A stretch of 64,000 nucleotides of DNA. Source: Talaromyces rugulosus. Taxonomy: Eukaryota; Ascomycota; Eurotiomycetes; Eurotiales; Trichocomaceae. Below are positions 1 through 10,237 of this stretch, piece after piece. The notes under the pieces were generated by a model. It ran no database searches. It was not told the DNA's origin and was given only the letters and a program-made list of their open reading frames with translations. Position numbers and translations under genes: made by a program. The DNA is taken from positions 4,960,001-5,024,000 of the forward strand of contig NC_049563.1 in the NCBI RefSeq assembly GCF_013368755.1. The letters are read 5' to 3'. How positions within the stretch are numbered: the stretch's first letter is position 1; every line of letters starts with the position of its first letter.

Positions 1-1178
1 GGGACTCTGTATTTTTGTCATTCTGCGTGGAGATCTGCGGTACCGGGTAATATAATATCAGTAACGCGGTTTCAGGACTATTCAGAAGTTTGTGGCACCT
101 ACAGCGATATCACCGTCACCACCGAGCTTGATACTGTTGATCTGTGCGTCCGTGATGACTTTTATTTTGGGTTCTTCCTTGAACTTTTGGGCAAATCGTG
201 AAGCTATTCCACCCAGCCCGTCTTTGACAGTAATAACACTGGCATCACTCGTTAATTTGGCAATACGACGAAAGTGTTCATGGTGTCGTTGGTGTTTAAC
301 CGAAAATTGGGCTAGCAAGAAGTCCGTAGGGACAAGTCTCCACTCATCCGCCATCGAATTCACCATTGCCGAAATAACCGAGCCGTGCATCCTCTCGTAT
401 AGACGTGGTATCGGGAGCATAACGTCACTGCTAAGCTTGTTCACATCGCCAGCATAGATGCCGTGACAGAGAGCGGATGCTATATTCTCGGCTACTGGCG
501 CATTGAATCTACGTGACAAGAAACTTGCAACCGATTCATCTGCTAAGTGTTCTGGGGGGGTGTTGAGTAACTCGTTGCCGAGTGCTCGTAGGGAACCCTC
601 GAACAACGGCTCTCTGAGGACGGTGGACAAGGTTTCCAGTATGGAGAATTTTCCATTTGGTCCTGGACGCTTTCCAGGCAGGCGCACCAGATGATCAGGA
701 TAATATATGAAGCGATTTGTAGCGGCGGGGGTGTTTTTGTCGTGGAATACTGTTTCGTCCTCCATGCCTAAACTAAAGAGCTAGAAAAGTGCATGTCAGC
801 CAGCAGAACAACGAAAAGCAGGGGTGGAGAAATAGAAGAGAGAAAAGAAAAAAAGTAGACATTATTCCTTACCAAGTCCACTATAGGCATACTGGTATCT
901 GTAGACGATCTCACTGTGCGTGGTCCATATTCAAACACGACATGCCCCCCTTCGACTTCAACTTTTTCCGACTGCAGCCAGCCTCCTAGCCTGGGCGATT
1001 TTTCGTAGAGAGTAACCTTGGTGCATTTTGGATCTTGGCATAATCGCCATGCTGCCGTCATTCCAGTAATACCTCCTCCGATCACAGCGGCATTGAATGG
1101 TTTGGTGTCGGTAGAATAGCACCGGGCTTGCCTTGATATCGTCGCTTGAACCGCGTTGAGAACATGGTGCCTGCGCAT
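1..1178 (-). CDS. hem14: Protoporphyrinogen oxidase, 5' part only (runs off left edge)
   Basis: FAD-dependent oxidase of protoporphyrinogen IX, the penultimate step of heme synthesis, expected at the inner mitochondrial membrane. Exons on the minus strand: 873-1178, 103-780 and 1-34 (continues left). Near the N-terminus the Rossmann FAD motif AVIGGGITGMTAAW is followed by LYEKSPRLGGW, typical of the HemG/PPOX amine-oxidase family. The first ATG in the open frame (1178) gives an Arg/His/Gln-rich leader consistent with mitochondrial import. Intron 1 (781-872) has a GTAAGG donor and a CTGAC branch. Intron 2 (35-102) is needed because the frame stops at 82; it has a GTAGGT donor, a TACTGAT branch and a GCAG acceptor. 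About 340 of the usual 550-600 residues are present, so most of the catalytic C-terminus lies outside. Family call is firm; the last splice is probable. Confidence 0.9.
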
Positions 1179-1624
1179 GTCTGCAGTCGTCAAGCACGCG
1201 TTTACTTCAACTCATCCGCGGTAGGGGGGAAAAGAATTAAATTGTCTGCGAGATCGAGGGAACTATGGCGCTCGACCAATGGCCCAATATTCGCAGAGAA
1301 GTGAGGTTGTTGCATCAGTTGATTTGCTCGAGGCCGTCGCCGCGGAAGCCGAGCGGATCTACGTCAATCCAGTGATCTATTCCTTATTCGGCTTCAGCCT
1401 TCTTGTAGGCTTGTATACGATGGATTATTATCAACACAATTCTTAAAACTAGCAATACAGGCTTTTTAGTCGATTTCAATATACAGTACAAAACCCCTAA
1501 ACGCCCATTTATCCGTAATCCACCCCACACATTATGTAAATTAGAATACATGCCAAAATCGGGAGTCTTGGAAGGATGTGACGGAGGTGTATCCTTGCTC
1601 TCATAGAAGACAAGCCTTTTCCAT
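1179..1624. other. Intergenic: PPOX upstream / Nab2 3' end
   Basis: Holds the upstream region of the protoporphyrinogen oxidase gene and the 3' flank of the Nab2 gene, both on the minus strand. No convincing ORF or repeat is visible. Confidence 0.6.
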
Positions 1625-3158
1625 CTACGTAATGACTTCCTCGGCTTGAGCTCCCTCTGTGACAACTTCAGGTTTAATGAGCTCCTCCTCTGCGTTCTCA
1701 TCTTGAACGAACTTTCTTTCACTGACATGCGATTTCTCTCGACCTGCAACCCATACCTTGTCCGGGAAGCTAGACTTTTGACCCTCCGTGTGTTTGTAAG
1801 GACAACTTCTGTTCATGCAAGGATTGTATTTGCATGCTGTGGTGAGATGGGTGAACTTGCACCCTTCAGCAGTACAGTCGGCTCCATTCCGGCAGAGCGG
1901 CATGCTTGGGTGTTTAAAGGAGCAGTTGGGGTTGGTACAGTTGGGGAAGAACCGACAGATTTCTTCGGATTGATGTGACGCCTTGACAGCCGGAGATGGA
2001 TGTCTGCCTGTGCATTTCTTATTTTTGCAAGCGGCTCCGAAGGGACAGGTGTCGTTCACGTCGACAGGCGCACCCTGGGGAGCGGCGGGCGATTGGTGTG
2101 CATAAGGACAGTCTTTCCTTGTGCAGCGAAGATTGAATCGACAAACGCCCTCTGCGCTGCTTTGTCCATCGGCGGCAGCCTGGTCGCCCGATGTGTCCAT
2201 TTCGGTATCCTCCCCATTCGTAGTCGATATTCCATTCTGAGCCGCCCGAGGCTTGAAAATACCACCGCCTTGCTTGTGTGCCGGCCGATCGACGCGTTCA
2301 AAAAGTGACCGACCTTGCTGCTGCTGTTGTTGAAAATTCGGGTTTACGGCCGGGGGCATGAAGCCTGGCATAAGTTGCGACATCATCCTGGCTTGTTCTT
2401 CGAGCATTGACATGAGCTGCATCTGATTATCGGGGGTCATCTGCATCATGTTTGCAGCTCCGGGGCCATTCATTGGGCCAAAACCCATGCCGCCCATTTG
2501 TCGATTGAAACCCATGCGTCCAGCTCCATGTTGATTGCGTGGACCCTTCTGCCCATGCGTGTTGATGCGCCCAGTGCCTTGCTGGCCACGAACGCGGTGA
2601 AGCGCAGCGTCCGGACCCCTTTCCAGATTTCTATTTATTTGATTGAGTAGACGTCCATTGCCACGTTGCGCATTGTTGCGCATGGCCCGAGGTCCTGTCG
2701 GGCTGTGAGAGCAAGTGTTTGTTAGCAGCGCAATTCTTGAAGATTAGAATGAAGGATACATACATGGTGTCTTGAAGTAAAGAATCACTCATATCAGCAT
2801 CTTGTTGTGCTTGGGACTGGGCGGTATCCTGGCCATCGCCCACGGGGGCCGATTGCGATGCGTCAGGTATCGAGGCCAAGCCGTTGATGTTCCGATTGAG
2901 AACCTCCACCTGCTCAAAAAGCCATCGAGAGAAGTCGAGGGCCTGTGTGTCGCCCTCACCGAGATTGAGCAAGTCATTTGAAAGCTCTTCCGCAATTTGT
3001 TCTTGAGATTTTCCGTTGACGAGCATGAGAATGACATATTCGGTGAGCGCAGAGTCCTCTCCACCGTCAGCGCTCCATCCCATTTCCACCAGCTTAGGCT
3101 GCACCACATTGCTCAAGGCCTCAGCCAGCGGGGTTCCTAGAGCAACTTCCGACGCCAT
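1625..3158 (-). CDS. nab2: Nab2-type CCCH zinc-finger poly(A) RNA-binding protein
   Basis: Predicted nuclear polyadenosine RNA-binding protein controlling poly(A) tail length and mRNA export. Exons on the minus strand: 2764-3158 and 1625-2702, 490 aa. The intron has a GTATGT donor, a perfect GCTAAC branch and a CACAG acceptor. The start is the first ATG (3158, MASEVALGTPLAEAL). Residues 1-100 match the Nab2 N-terminal PWI-like helical fold. The middle is Arg/Gly- and Met/Gln-rich, with a six-Gln run near residue 256. The C-terminal third (about 319-440) holds five tandem zinc fingers of Nab2 spacing (CX5CX4CX3H, last one CX4C), for example CRFNLRCTRKDCPYAH and CKYNPCMNRSCPYKH. Yeast Nab2 has seven fingers, so this is a shorter array. 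Family assignment rests on the N-terminal domain plus tandem fingers. Confidence 0.88.
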
Positions 3159-4401
3159 TTTCTCTCTGTCCAAGTAGGAAAAGCCGAAGTTTAGGTTTTT
3201 GACAAGTACCGTGCTTTATTTTGGCGCCACCGGGGCGACGTGGTAAGACGCTAAAGGAAGGTATCCTTCGACAGCGGAATACAGGTGTCTAATCTGATCT
3301 CGAGCCGGCTGAGAGGAGTGTGTATTAGAGAGAAGATGTGTTGCGCAGCAGGGTTGTGGAGGTTGACTGATAAGAGGCAACGCGCCAAAGAAGGCTAACG
3401 CCACAGGTTTGGCGCTCGACTTGGCGGCCTAAACAAAGACATCACGTGACCATATTTGCCGCGATGCAAAGGACTTGACACGACCAGCAGTTTTTTTTGC
3501 TATTCTGGAAATAGAGTGTTACAGGGCATAGAAGAGCCTTTCAGCCAGGCCGAGGATTTGAAATTTTCGGATTTTAGGGAATGTCAACTGGTGTGTTGCA
3601 TATCCATGCAAAGAAATGTTACTAAGTATACAACCAAGCGCGGAAACTAGCATATATCCTTGTCAGACTCCGCAGGGCACACCAGCAGTAAACTATCTAT
3701 CGACGGTGAACAGACGAACTACTCAGACAATTAGTTTTCCTGCTATTGACAATAATTCGGACGAGATTATTGGTGCCCAGGACGACGTAAAAGCAGATCA
3801 TGGCAGAATCTCACCGCCCTCGGCACTACGGCGATACATTGAAGCCATATGTGCAATCTGAACCGAGACAGCTAATCAGAAAGCCGCCCGCTCGCTGACA
3901 CCGGAACTTCACGTGTCTAAAGGCAACGTCGCTGATATCATTGAGCCTTGGTGAGGGCTGAAATGACCATGCACGTTGACACTGTGGAGCCCCAGCTTTC
4001 GGCCGTCGGCCTTGGATCGTGCGGGGACCCTGATGATGACAGGCCATGGGAAAAAATGTTTAGACAGAAAAAACAACAAATTCCATGCTATACTCAATGC
4101 TATTGAGCAAGAGCAACCCAAACAAAAGATTCCTGGGCTCTACGTGGTACGAGGGTCAATCTCAGTCGATATCTGGGATTGAAACCACAAAGGGCTGTGG
4201 ATATCATTGTTGATCATCAATATAATCCAAAGTCTCGGGACTCGGGGCTCAAGATTCCACTAGCCCTCCACACCATTATTGCGGGGATATAGCACTACTA
4301 CTTATATCGTACCCCGCCGGTCGTAGGTAGAAATAATGGGCCAGTGAGCCCGGAACTTCTTGCTGTTCTTACAATCAGCAAAAACAACGCACGAAGTAGT
4401 C
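3159..4401. other. Intergenic: divergent upstream region of nab2 and CYP52-like gene
   Basis: About 1.2 kb between divergent starts. The short ORFs here (around 3456-4182) have no recognisable protein character. A TATA-like CTTATATCG lies at 4301-4309, about 95 nt before the P450 start. Confidence 0.6.
4301..4309 (+). promoter_or_regulatory. TATA-like element of the CYP52-like gene
   Basis: CTTATATCG at this position, about 95 nt upstream of the ATG at 4402, fits a fungal TATA box. The call is by sequence and spacing only. Confidence 0.35.
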
Positions 4402-6120
4402 ATGATTGAGGAAGTACTCTCGAACCTCTCGCTGGAGAAGGTGGCCTTCGGGTCCGGCCTTTTCCTAGTGGTGCTTTTCTTCGTGATGAAATTCCGAGTT
4501 GCCAGAGAAATCCAGAATCTGGGAGGAAAGGCTCCAGAGATTCCTAGTTATCTTCCCGTGGGTGAGTTACTGTGTTGATGCACAGTCATATCGCAGCAAA
4601 GGGCTAAATGTTCTCAAGCGGGCGATTTTATCTATCAATCGATGCAAGCACGAAAGAATTTTAAAGAACTCGAATTTTGGCATGGGACTATGGATCGTAC
4701 GAGAATAGCAAGGAAAGTCGGCCGTTTCCCTCTCACGACAGAGATCAACTCCTTAATCTCAAACCGAATCATCTTCACGATTGACCCGGAGAATATCAAG
4801 GCCCTATTGACTGGCCAGTTCAATGACTTTGGAAAGGGACAGACCTTTCATCAGGAATGGCGCGAGTTTCTAGGTGATAGCATCTTCGCCACTGATGGCG
4901 AGCTCTGGTCTGCCTCACGACATCTCATCCGGCCTATGTTTGTCCGAGATCGAATTGTCGATACCGAAATCTTCGAAACCAATGTTCAGAAACTCATTCA
5001 ACTTTTTAGAGGCGACTCATCACCGCATGGAAGTAAGATTGTAGATGTTGGTGGTCTATATTTCCGCTATACTCTAGACGCCGCCACGGATTATCTCCTG
5101 GGACAAGGGACAGATAGTCTGGCCAATCCCACGACAGTATTCGCCGAAGCGTTCCGTTACGTGCAATCTAGACAGGCGGACTATTTCAGAATGGGGTAAG
5201 TACCTTTTTAAACAATGGTTGAATTCACGTTATTAATCAACCGCAGGCCACTGAACATCTTCATGTCCCGGAAGAAGTTCCGGGAACAGTTGAAGATCAT
5301 GGATGACTTTATCCAGCCTTATATTGACACGGTCCTGTCTCTCAGCCCCGACGAACTCGACAAGAAACTTTCTAAACGTGACACATTCCTCGATGCTCTG
5401 GCACGATTTACCCGTGATCCACGCGTATTGCGTGATCAGCTGGTCGCCGTTCTTCTGGCAGGACGAGACACTACGGCTGGAACCCTTTCTTTCTGTACGT
5501 TTGAGTTGTCGCGGCATCCTGAAGCCGTTGCAAAGCTCAGAGCAGAGATCAAAGAGCGTCTTGGTGTTGGAGCACATGCTCAAAAGCCAACATATAACGA
5601 CCTGAAAGAAATGAAATACCTTACTGCACTCATCAACGAAACGCTGCGATTCTACCCTATAGTCCCGTTTAATGTTCGCTACAGCTTACATGATACATCG
5701 CTGCCTCGTGGTGGTGGGCCTGATGGCAAATCGCCAGTCGGCGTCCGGGGTGAAACTAGGGTCGTCTACTCTACAATGATAATGCAGCGCTTAGGTCTCC
5801 TCTATGATGATGTGGATTCTGAGAAATATTTTGATCCCGGCAAGTGGATTCCGGAACGGTGGATGTCAGGCTGGCAGCCCAAGCCATGGCACTTCATCCC
5901 ATTCAACGGCGGTCCTCGCATTTGTATTGGACAGCAATTTGCCATGCTGGAAATGGGTTACACGCTCGTGAGAATATTCCAGGCATACGAGCGAGTCGTT
6001 GCCGTCCCTGTTACTGGCCACGACCGCGTTGAGGATCCCCTACTTCGCTTTGAGGTCACCCTTAGTCCTGGCTCCGAAATGAACTGTGTCTTTTTGAGAG
6101 AAGGCGAGAAACAGTCCTAA
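4402..6120 (+). CDS. CYP52-like cytochrome P450 (fatty acid/alkane hydroxylase type)
   Basis: Predicted ER-membrane monooxygenase. Exons 4402-4561, 4619-5195 and 5247-6120 give 536 aa. The start ATG gives an N-terminal anchor (residues about 13-30, AFGSGLFLVVLFFVMKF). Visible motifs are the I-helix AGRDTT, K-helix ETLR, PERW, and heme loop FNGGPRICIG with the cysteine ligand. The phrase LPRGGGPDG before the PERW region and FNGGPRICIGQQFA are typical of the CYP52/CYP539/CYP584 group, which omega-hydroxylates fatty acids and n-alkanes, so a similar substrate is inferred. Intron 1 has GTGAGT and a GCTAAAT branch; the acceptor at 4618 was chosen because it restores GDFIYQSMQARKN, a conserved stretch before ELEFW. 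Intron 2 has GTAAGT and CCGCAG. The gene looks intact. Confidence 0.9.
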
Positions 6121-6811
6121 AAATCCCCGCCACTCTCAAGATACACGAAGTTACGATATTTGTCCTTGTCTCGATGTATTCCATGGTTATCATGATATTA
6201 TGCGACTTATCACTGCGAATTTATGTTTCTCCCTCGCACAATTTCACACAGAACCTGTAAATTAAATTAATATTACAGAGACATTCGAATCCTCCTTCAT
6301 TGTTTCGCACTCTCTGTGTTTGATTCTTCCCCACTATGGAGACACTAATTGTCGGCTTAGCGTGAATATAGTCGGCTAGCTTATGTATTTTGCATTTTAC
6401 TGGTGTATGTTTGGTATAACTATACCCGTACAATTACAAAATGGTCGGTCCGACATTGACCCGAGATGCCATTGGCAGTTGGGTAAGCTATCCGAGGCTT
6501 GTTCAAACAAGGATCTCTGAATATTTGAAACGAAAGTCGCCCTCTACGAGATGGCCGGTGACAGTGAGATGATCACACTACTGGGCGAAGAGGGCTTAAT
6601 GGTCTGACAGCGCACTACTCCATGCGTGGATGGCTCTCAAATCACAAAGGACCCATGCGAAGGACCTGGCACCTTAAAGATTTGTGATTTCTGACACACC
6701 ATATATTGACTGCGTGAGGCGACGACCCACTGGCCCGGCACCCAAGTATTCGAATAGTTCTTGCTCATTTGCTCGGATATGATCAACCAGGGAGCCCGGA
6801 AGAATAGGTTT
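6121..6811. other. Intergenic, convergent 3' regions
   Basis: AT-rich spacer between the 3' ends of the P450 (plus) and the uncharacterised gene (minus). No gene or clear repeat seen. Confidence 0.6.
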
Positions 6812-7803
6812 CTATTGGCTGTAAGTGACCAGCTTGATTCGAAGGGAATAGACGCTCACATTTGAACTTATCAGAGATGCTAGCTGTTCATCAAGTCTGA
6901 TTGTTTTAGACGGCGGTAAGTGCTGTCTCGCAGTCTGATTCAACAGAAGAGTGAATTGGACATTTACCGCAGGGTGAGGTTCTCCATGGTTCCATATTGT
7001 GTGGAATCCACGCTCAGGATCAGAATTTGTGCATTGCTGCCAGTAATGGAAGGCGTGAAAACGAAATCCATGGCCACATTCGCTTGGGACAATCTGGTGT
7101 AGATAAGCAACTTAGGTCGTCTTGATAAATATGAGGGAGTAGTTACCGTGACACTGAAGTCGAAAGCTGCCACTGGGTCATTTTCGGCATTCACAGTGGC
7201 AATTGGGCGCGTTCGAGTAACCGTGATGGCTCGACGCATGCTTGTTTTTACATCGTCGGGAACGTATCCTAATGTCTTCGTTTTGGATTCCCAATGCCAA
7301 ACGTTATGCACTATGAAACTGTCTTCAGTGTAAAATTTCTGTGATGATAAGGTGCTAGTACCTTACTTACGAGGTTCTTTAAAAGCAACGAGCCCCCAAG
7401 ATCCAGTTTGGGTATCTCGGGTGACTGCTGTATTTCCGACGATGCTGAAGTTGACATTCCCACCTGGGGTAGGACCTGCTGTGACACCACCCCCAGCTTG
7501 CCAACCTCGAGATTGCGTACTTGTTATTTTCATGATTGGCGTGGCATCTGATTCGGGCAAACAAACGTCGGTACGATGACTCTGGCAAGTCAGACGAATT
7601 GAATTCAGGAAGTGCCATTTCTTCTTGGGCGTCGGTTGAGGCTCAACGATAACCGTCTCAAGAATAAACCTTGCTGAAATATAATATACAAGTTCATCTC
7701 GTTCAACAGTGATTGTCGGTTGTACTAATGCAATGCTAACTCGTGCGCCTGGCTGATAGTATACGCGATTGCCCATGTCTGCGAATAAAACAGGCGACGG
7801 CAT
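6812..7803 (-). CDS. Uncharacterised protein, 292 aa, three exons
   Basis: I do not recognise this family. Exons on the minus strand: 7371-7803, 7147-7310 and 6812-7093; lengths sum to 293 codons. The start is MPSPVLFADMGNRVYY. Intron 1 has a GTAAGT donor and a CATAG acceptor. Intron 2 (53 nt) has GTAACT and CACCAG; splicing it changes the frame and yields a better reading (SECGHGFRFHAFHYWQQC) with several Cys, His and aromatic residues than read-through does. The protein has no signal peptide or transmembrane segment. It looks beta-rich with alternating hydrophobics and a Gly-rich stretch (GWQAGGGVTAGPTPGG). The 3' end is uncertain: a further GTGAGC...TTACAG intron would replace the last residues and move the stop to about 6783. 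It sits at the edge of the accessory region. Function unknown. Confidence 0.6.
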
Positions 7804-8878
7804 CTTGGCATCATCGAGTTTTATTATTAAAGTAAAAAAAGCAGGACAAATAGTTCAGGATAGAGGTAGAAGTAGACTCCTAAATATTTTAAGGGCTACA
7901 TGACATGATATGTCGTTTTAAAGGTTTGTTGGGATTTTGTACAGTAGCATTGATTGAGCCAGTCCAATTCTGGAAGAAGCTTAACGTCACCGAGTTGGAG
8001 CCTTAGAGGTCTCAATACCTGGCCCAATTTTAACTTCAGTTCTGGTCTATGCGGGCCAATGGGGTTTGTGCGGATAGCCTTGAACAGTCTAATATGATAG
8101 CCAATACTCATAAACACTGAACAGTAGAACATAAGGAGTATATGAACTTAGACTAAAAAATTGGCTGCGAACGGCGAATACTATATCTTGAGATGTGTGT
8201 CTAGCGCTGGAGAGAGTGTCTAAGCCTGGTACACTCGGATGATGGATGGATGATTTCATTTACCCTGAACCCTCGCTACACTAGCGATAGCCTGGTACAC
8301 TTGGAGGCAAAACCGGTGTCGGGGCCCTGCTCACTCTAATTGTTTCTCAAGCCCTACGCCAAGATGGGCCTAAATACTTTCAGGGAAACGCCAGTACAGT
8401 CCCACTTCTCTGTTGCTGCACAACCCTTAGTCACGATTAAGTTCAAGGCTAACACCCAGAGCAAGTTCACCTTTATAGTAACAGCCAGGTTGATAAATAC
8501 CGTATCATCTGATAGCATAGTTAGGTTACATCATGCGATGTGCTTAGTATTATACTACAACTCTTCCGTAACGTTAGCTGAAAATTGGGAAAATAATCTA
8601 GTCGAATGCGGAAATATGCTTCTGGTTGCAAATGGACAAAATCTATGATATTTACTGACCTCGTAAAGTTTTGTGCAATGGGTCCATAAAGCTGTCAACT
8701 GGTGGAGTGGCTGCGATTCTCGTATCATATTGACGGATCACTGACGAGGACACCTGACGGAGCCTCGTGATATATTTATAAAATCCGCATTGCTCTCAAG
8801 CCCAAAGTGTCAGATTCACAACCTTACTGTCTTTTTAAGTAATAAAAACCCATTCTAGGAAACAGATAGAATTCGAAA
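7804..8878. other. Intergenic with short near-identical direct repeat
   Basis: About 1.1 kb of AT-rich DNA. ORFs at 7896-8132 (minus) and 8340-8648 (plus) carry no recognisable domain, and I do not call them genes. A 17-nt direct repeat (8223-8239 and 8289-8305) is described separately. Confidence 0.5.
8223..8305. repeat. 17-nt imperfect direct repeat pair
   Basis: AGCCTGGTACACTCGGA at 8223-8239 recurs at 8289-8305 with one C-to-T change. The copies are 66 nt apart. Possibly a footprint of a degraded element; origin unknown. Confidence 0.6.
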
Positions 8879-10237
8879 ATGCCGAGATACCCATTTGAAG
8901 AGGAGTTTATTGACTCCACATGGTCCCAACCATCCAAGGCCGGTGTCCTCGAGTTCCATGCAGCTAATGGACAAAGGCCGCTCTTCCGTCCCTTTCAGAC
9001 GATTCACGATTTCGACGAATATATTACGCATGAAGACAAATATCAGGATAGAGGATTACCATGTCGTCATCGCTTATATCTCCTCGAAGATCTCAACCAG
9101 GAGTATAAGCATTGGGCGAAATTACACTTCAAAATGAATCCTACATTCTTCACAAATCACTCACGTACGTATCATTTTGATGATATCAGCTCGTCTGCGT
9201 GTCAGTGTCTTCCGTCACTGGCAGACCCAAAAATACAGTACACATTGCGCTATTATGACATGCTAGAAAAACCAGCGGATGATTGTCGAGTCTCTTAAAC
9301 CCTACAATACCAATCAGAACATATTCGAGATGCCCATTTCAGATCCTCCTGAGTTGGACAGCACCCACTATTATAACGAAATCTATACGTCATCTTGTGT
9401 TCCGCGACGGATCTTTCCTTTTAGTGTTTATATGAGTCAGAAGAGCAAAGGGGAAATGGTTTGGCTTGTTAGGCGTAATGTGTCTTTCTAGGGTGAGCAT
9501 TTGGCAGATGGTGGGTGGAATTGTGAGTGACCCTTAAAATGCGGCGCTATTGTAGCTTTTCAATCTAGACGTCCTAGGCGTCATACTACTCGACCCACCG
9601 CTCAAACCTTTCGTCAATAAGGACGGAAAAGAAAATTTTGCCATATAGTCATACTTACTGTGGCATCTCTCCATTGACTCAGGATCTGGTTGTCGTCCCA
9701 TGCGACTCGCTTTTTGAAAGCATTAAGACGCAGTGGGAAAATGCTGAACAATCTCTAATCGAAGCGGCAATTTCTGATCGACTGGTGTCGGCAGTCTTTT
9801 TGAACCGCGTTGTTGCGGCGCACTGGTTGAATCTTACTAAGTTGATGCTGAGGAGGATTTCAAGAAGCCGATTGGAAGACAGACGCCTATCGTGGGTTGA
9901 TTCTAAGCCTGGAAACTACGATTCATGGAAAAAGCAATTATTCAATGTACGCGGCAACTTGCAGGATATGTCTGTGTTCCAAGAGCGTCTAATGTGGTGG
10001 GAAAATGAAATTTTATTGAATCTCAAGAGGGTTGGCTTCGCAGAAAGCGATATTGGCACAGACTCTGCTGCAGCACAAACATCAGGAGAATACGCAAAGA
10101 AAGAGAATGGCCATGCCGACATTGATGTATTGCAAGCAACGAGAAGAGATCTTTTGACCGTGCTCTGTCGAATCCGTCGGTATCAGTCCAATACGGAATC
10201 TAGTATCAACCGTTGGCAGTCGGGACAACTCGCATAG
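8879..10237 (+). pseudogene. Degraded CorA-like (fungal Mg2+ transporter-like) gene
   Basis: Three open segments read like consecutive parts of one protein: 8879-9298, 9279-9491 and 9638-10237. The first has RHRLYLLEDLNQEY, then FFTNHS and IQYTLRYYD. The second has ELDSTHYYNEIYTSSCVPRR followed by IFPFSVY. The third is a helix-rich stretch. This order resembles the cytosolic N-terminal part of fungal CorA-like proteins, a tentative family call. Breaks seen: a frame change near 9280-9300; an in-frame TAG at 9489-9491, after which GEHLADGGWNC continues in the same frame; and another frame change near 9640 after a normal-looking intron (about 9520-9566) and VLGVILLDPPLKPF. The two transmembrane helices and the GMN-type loop expected at a CorA C-terminus are absent before the stop at 10237. 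I infer an inactive relic. Undetected introns could explain one break but hardly all. Confidence 0.55.
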
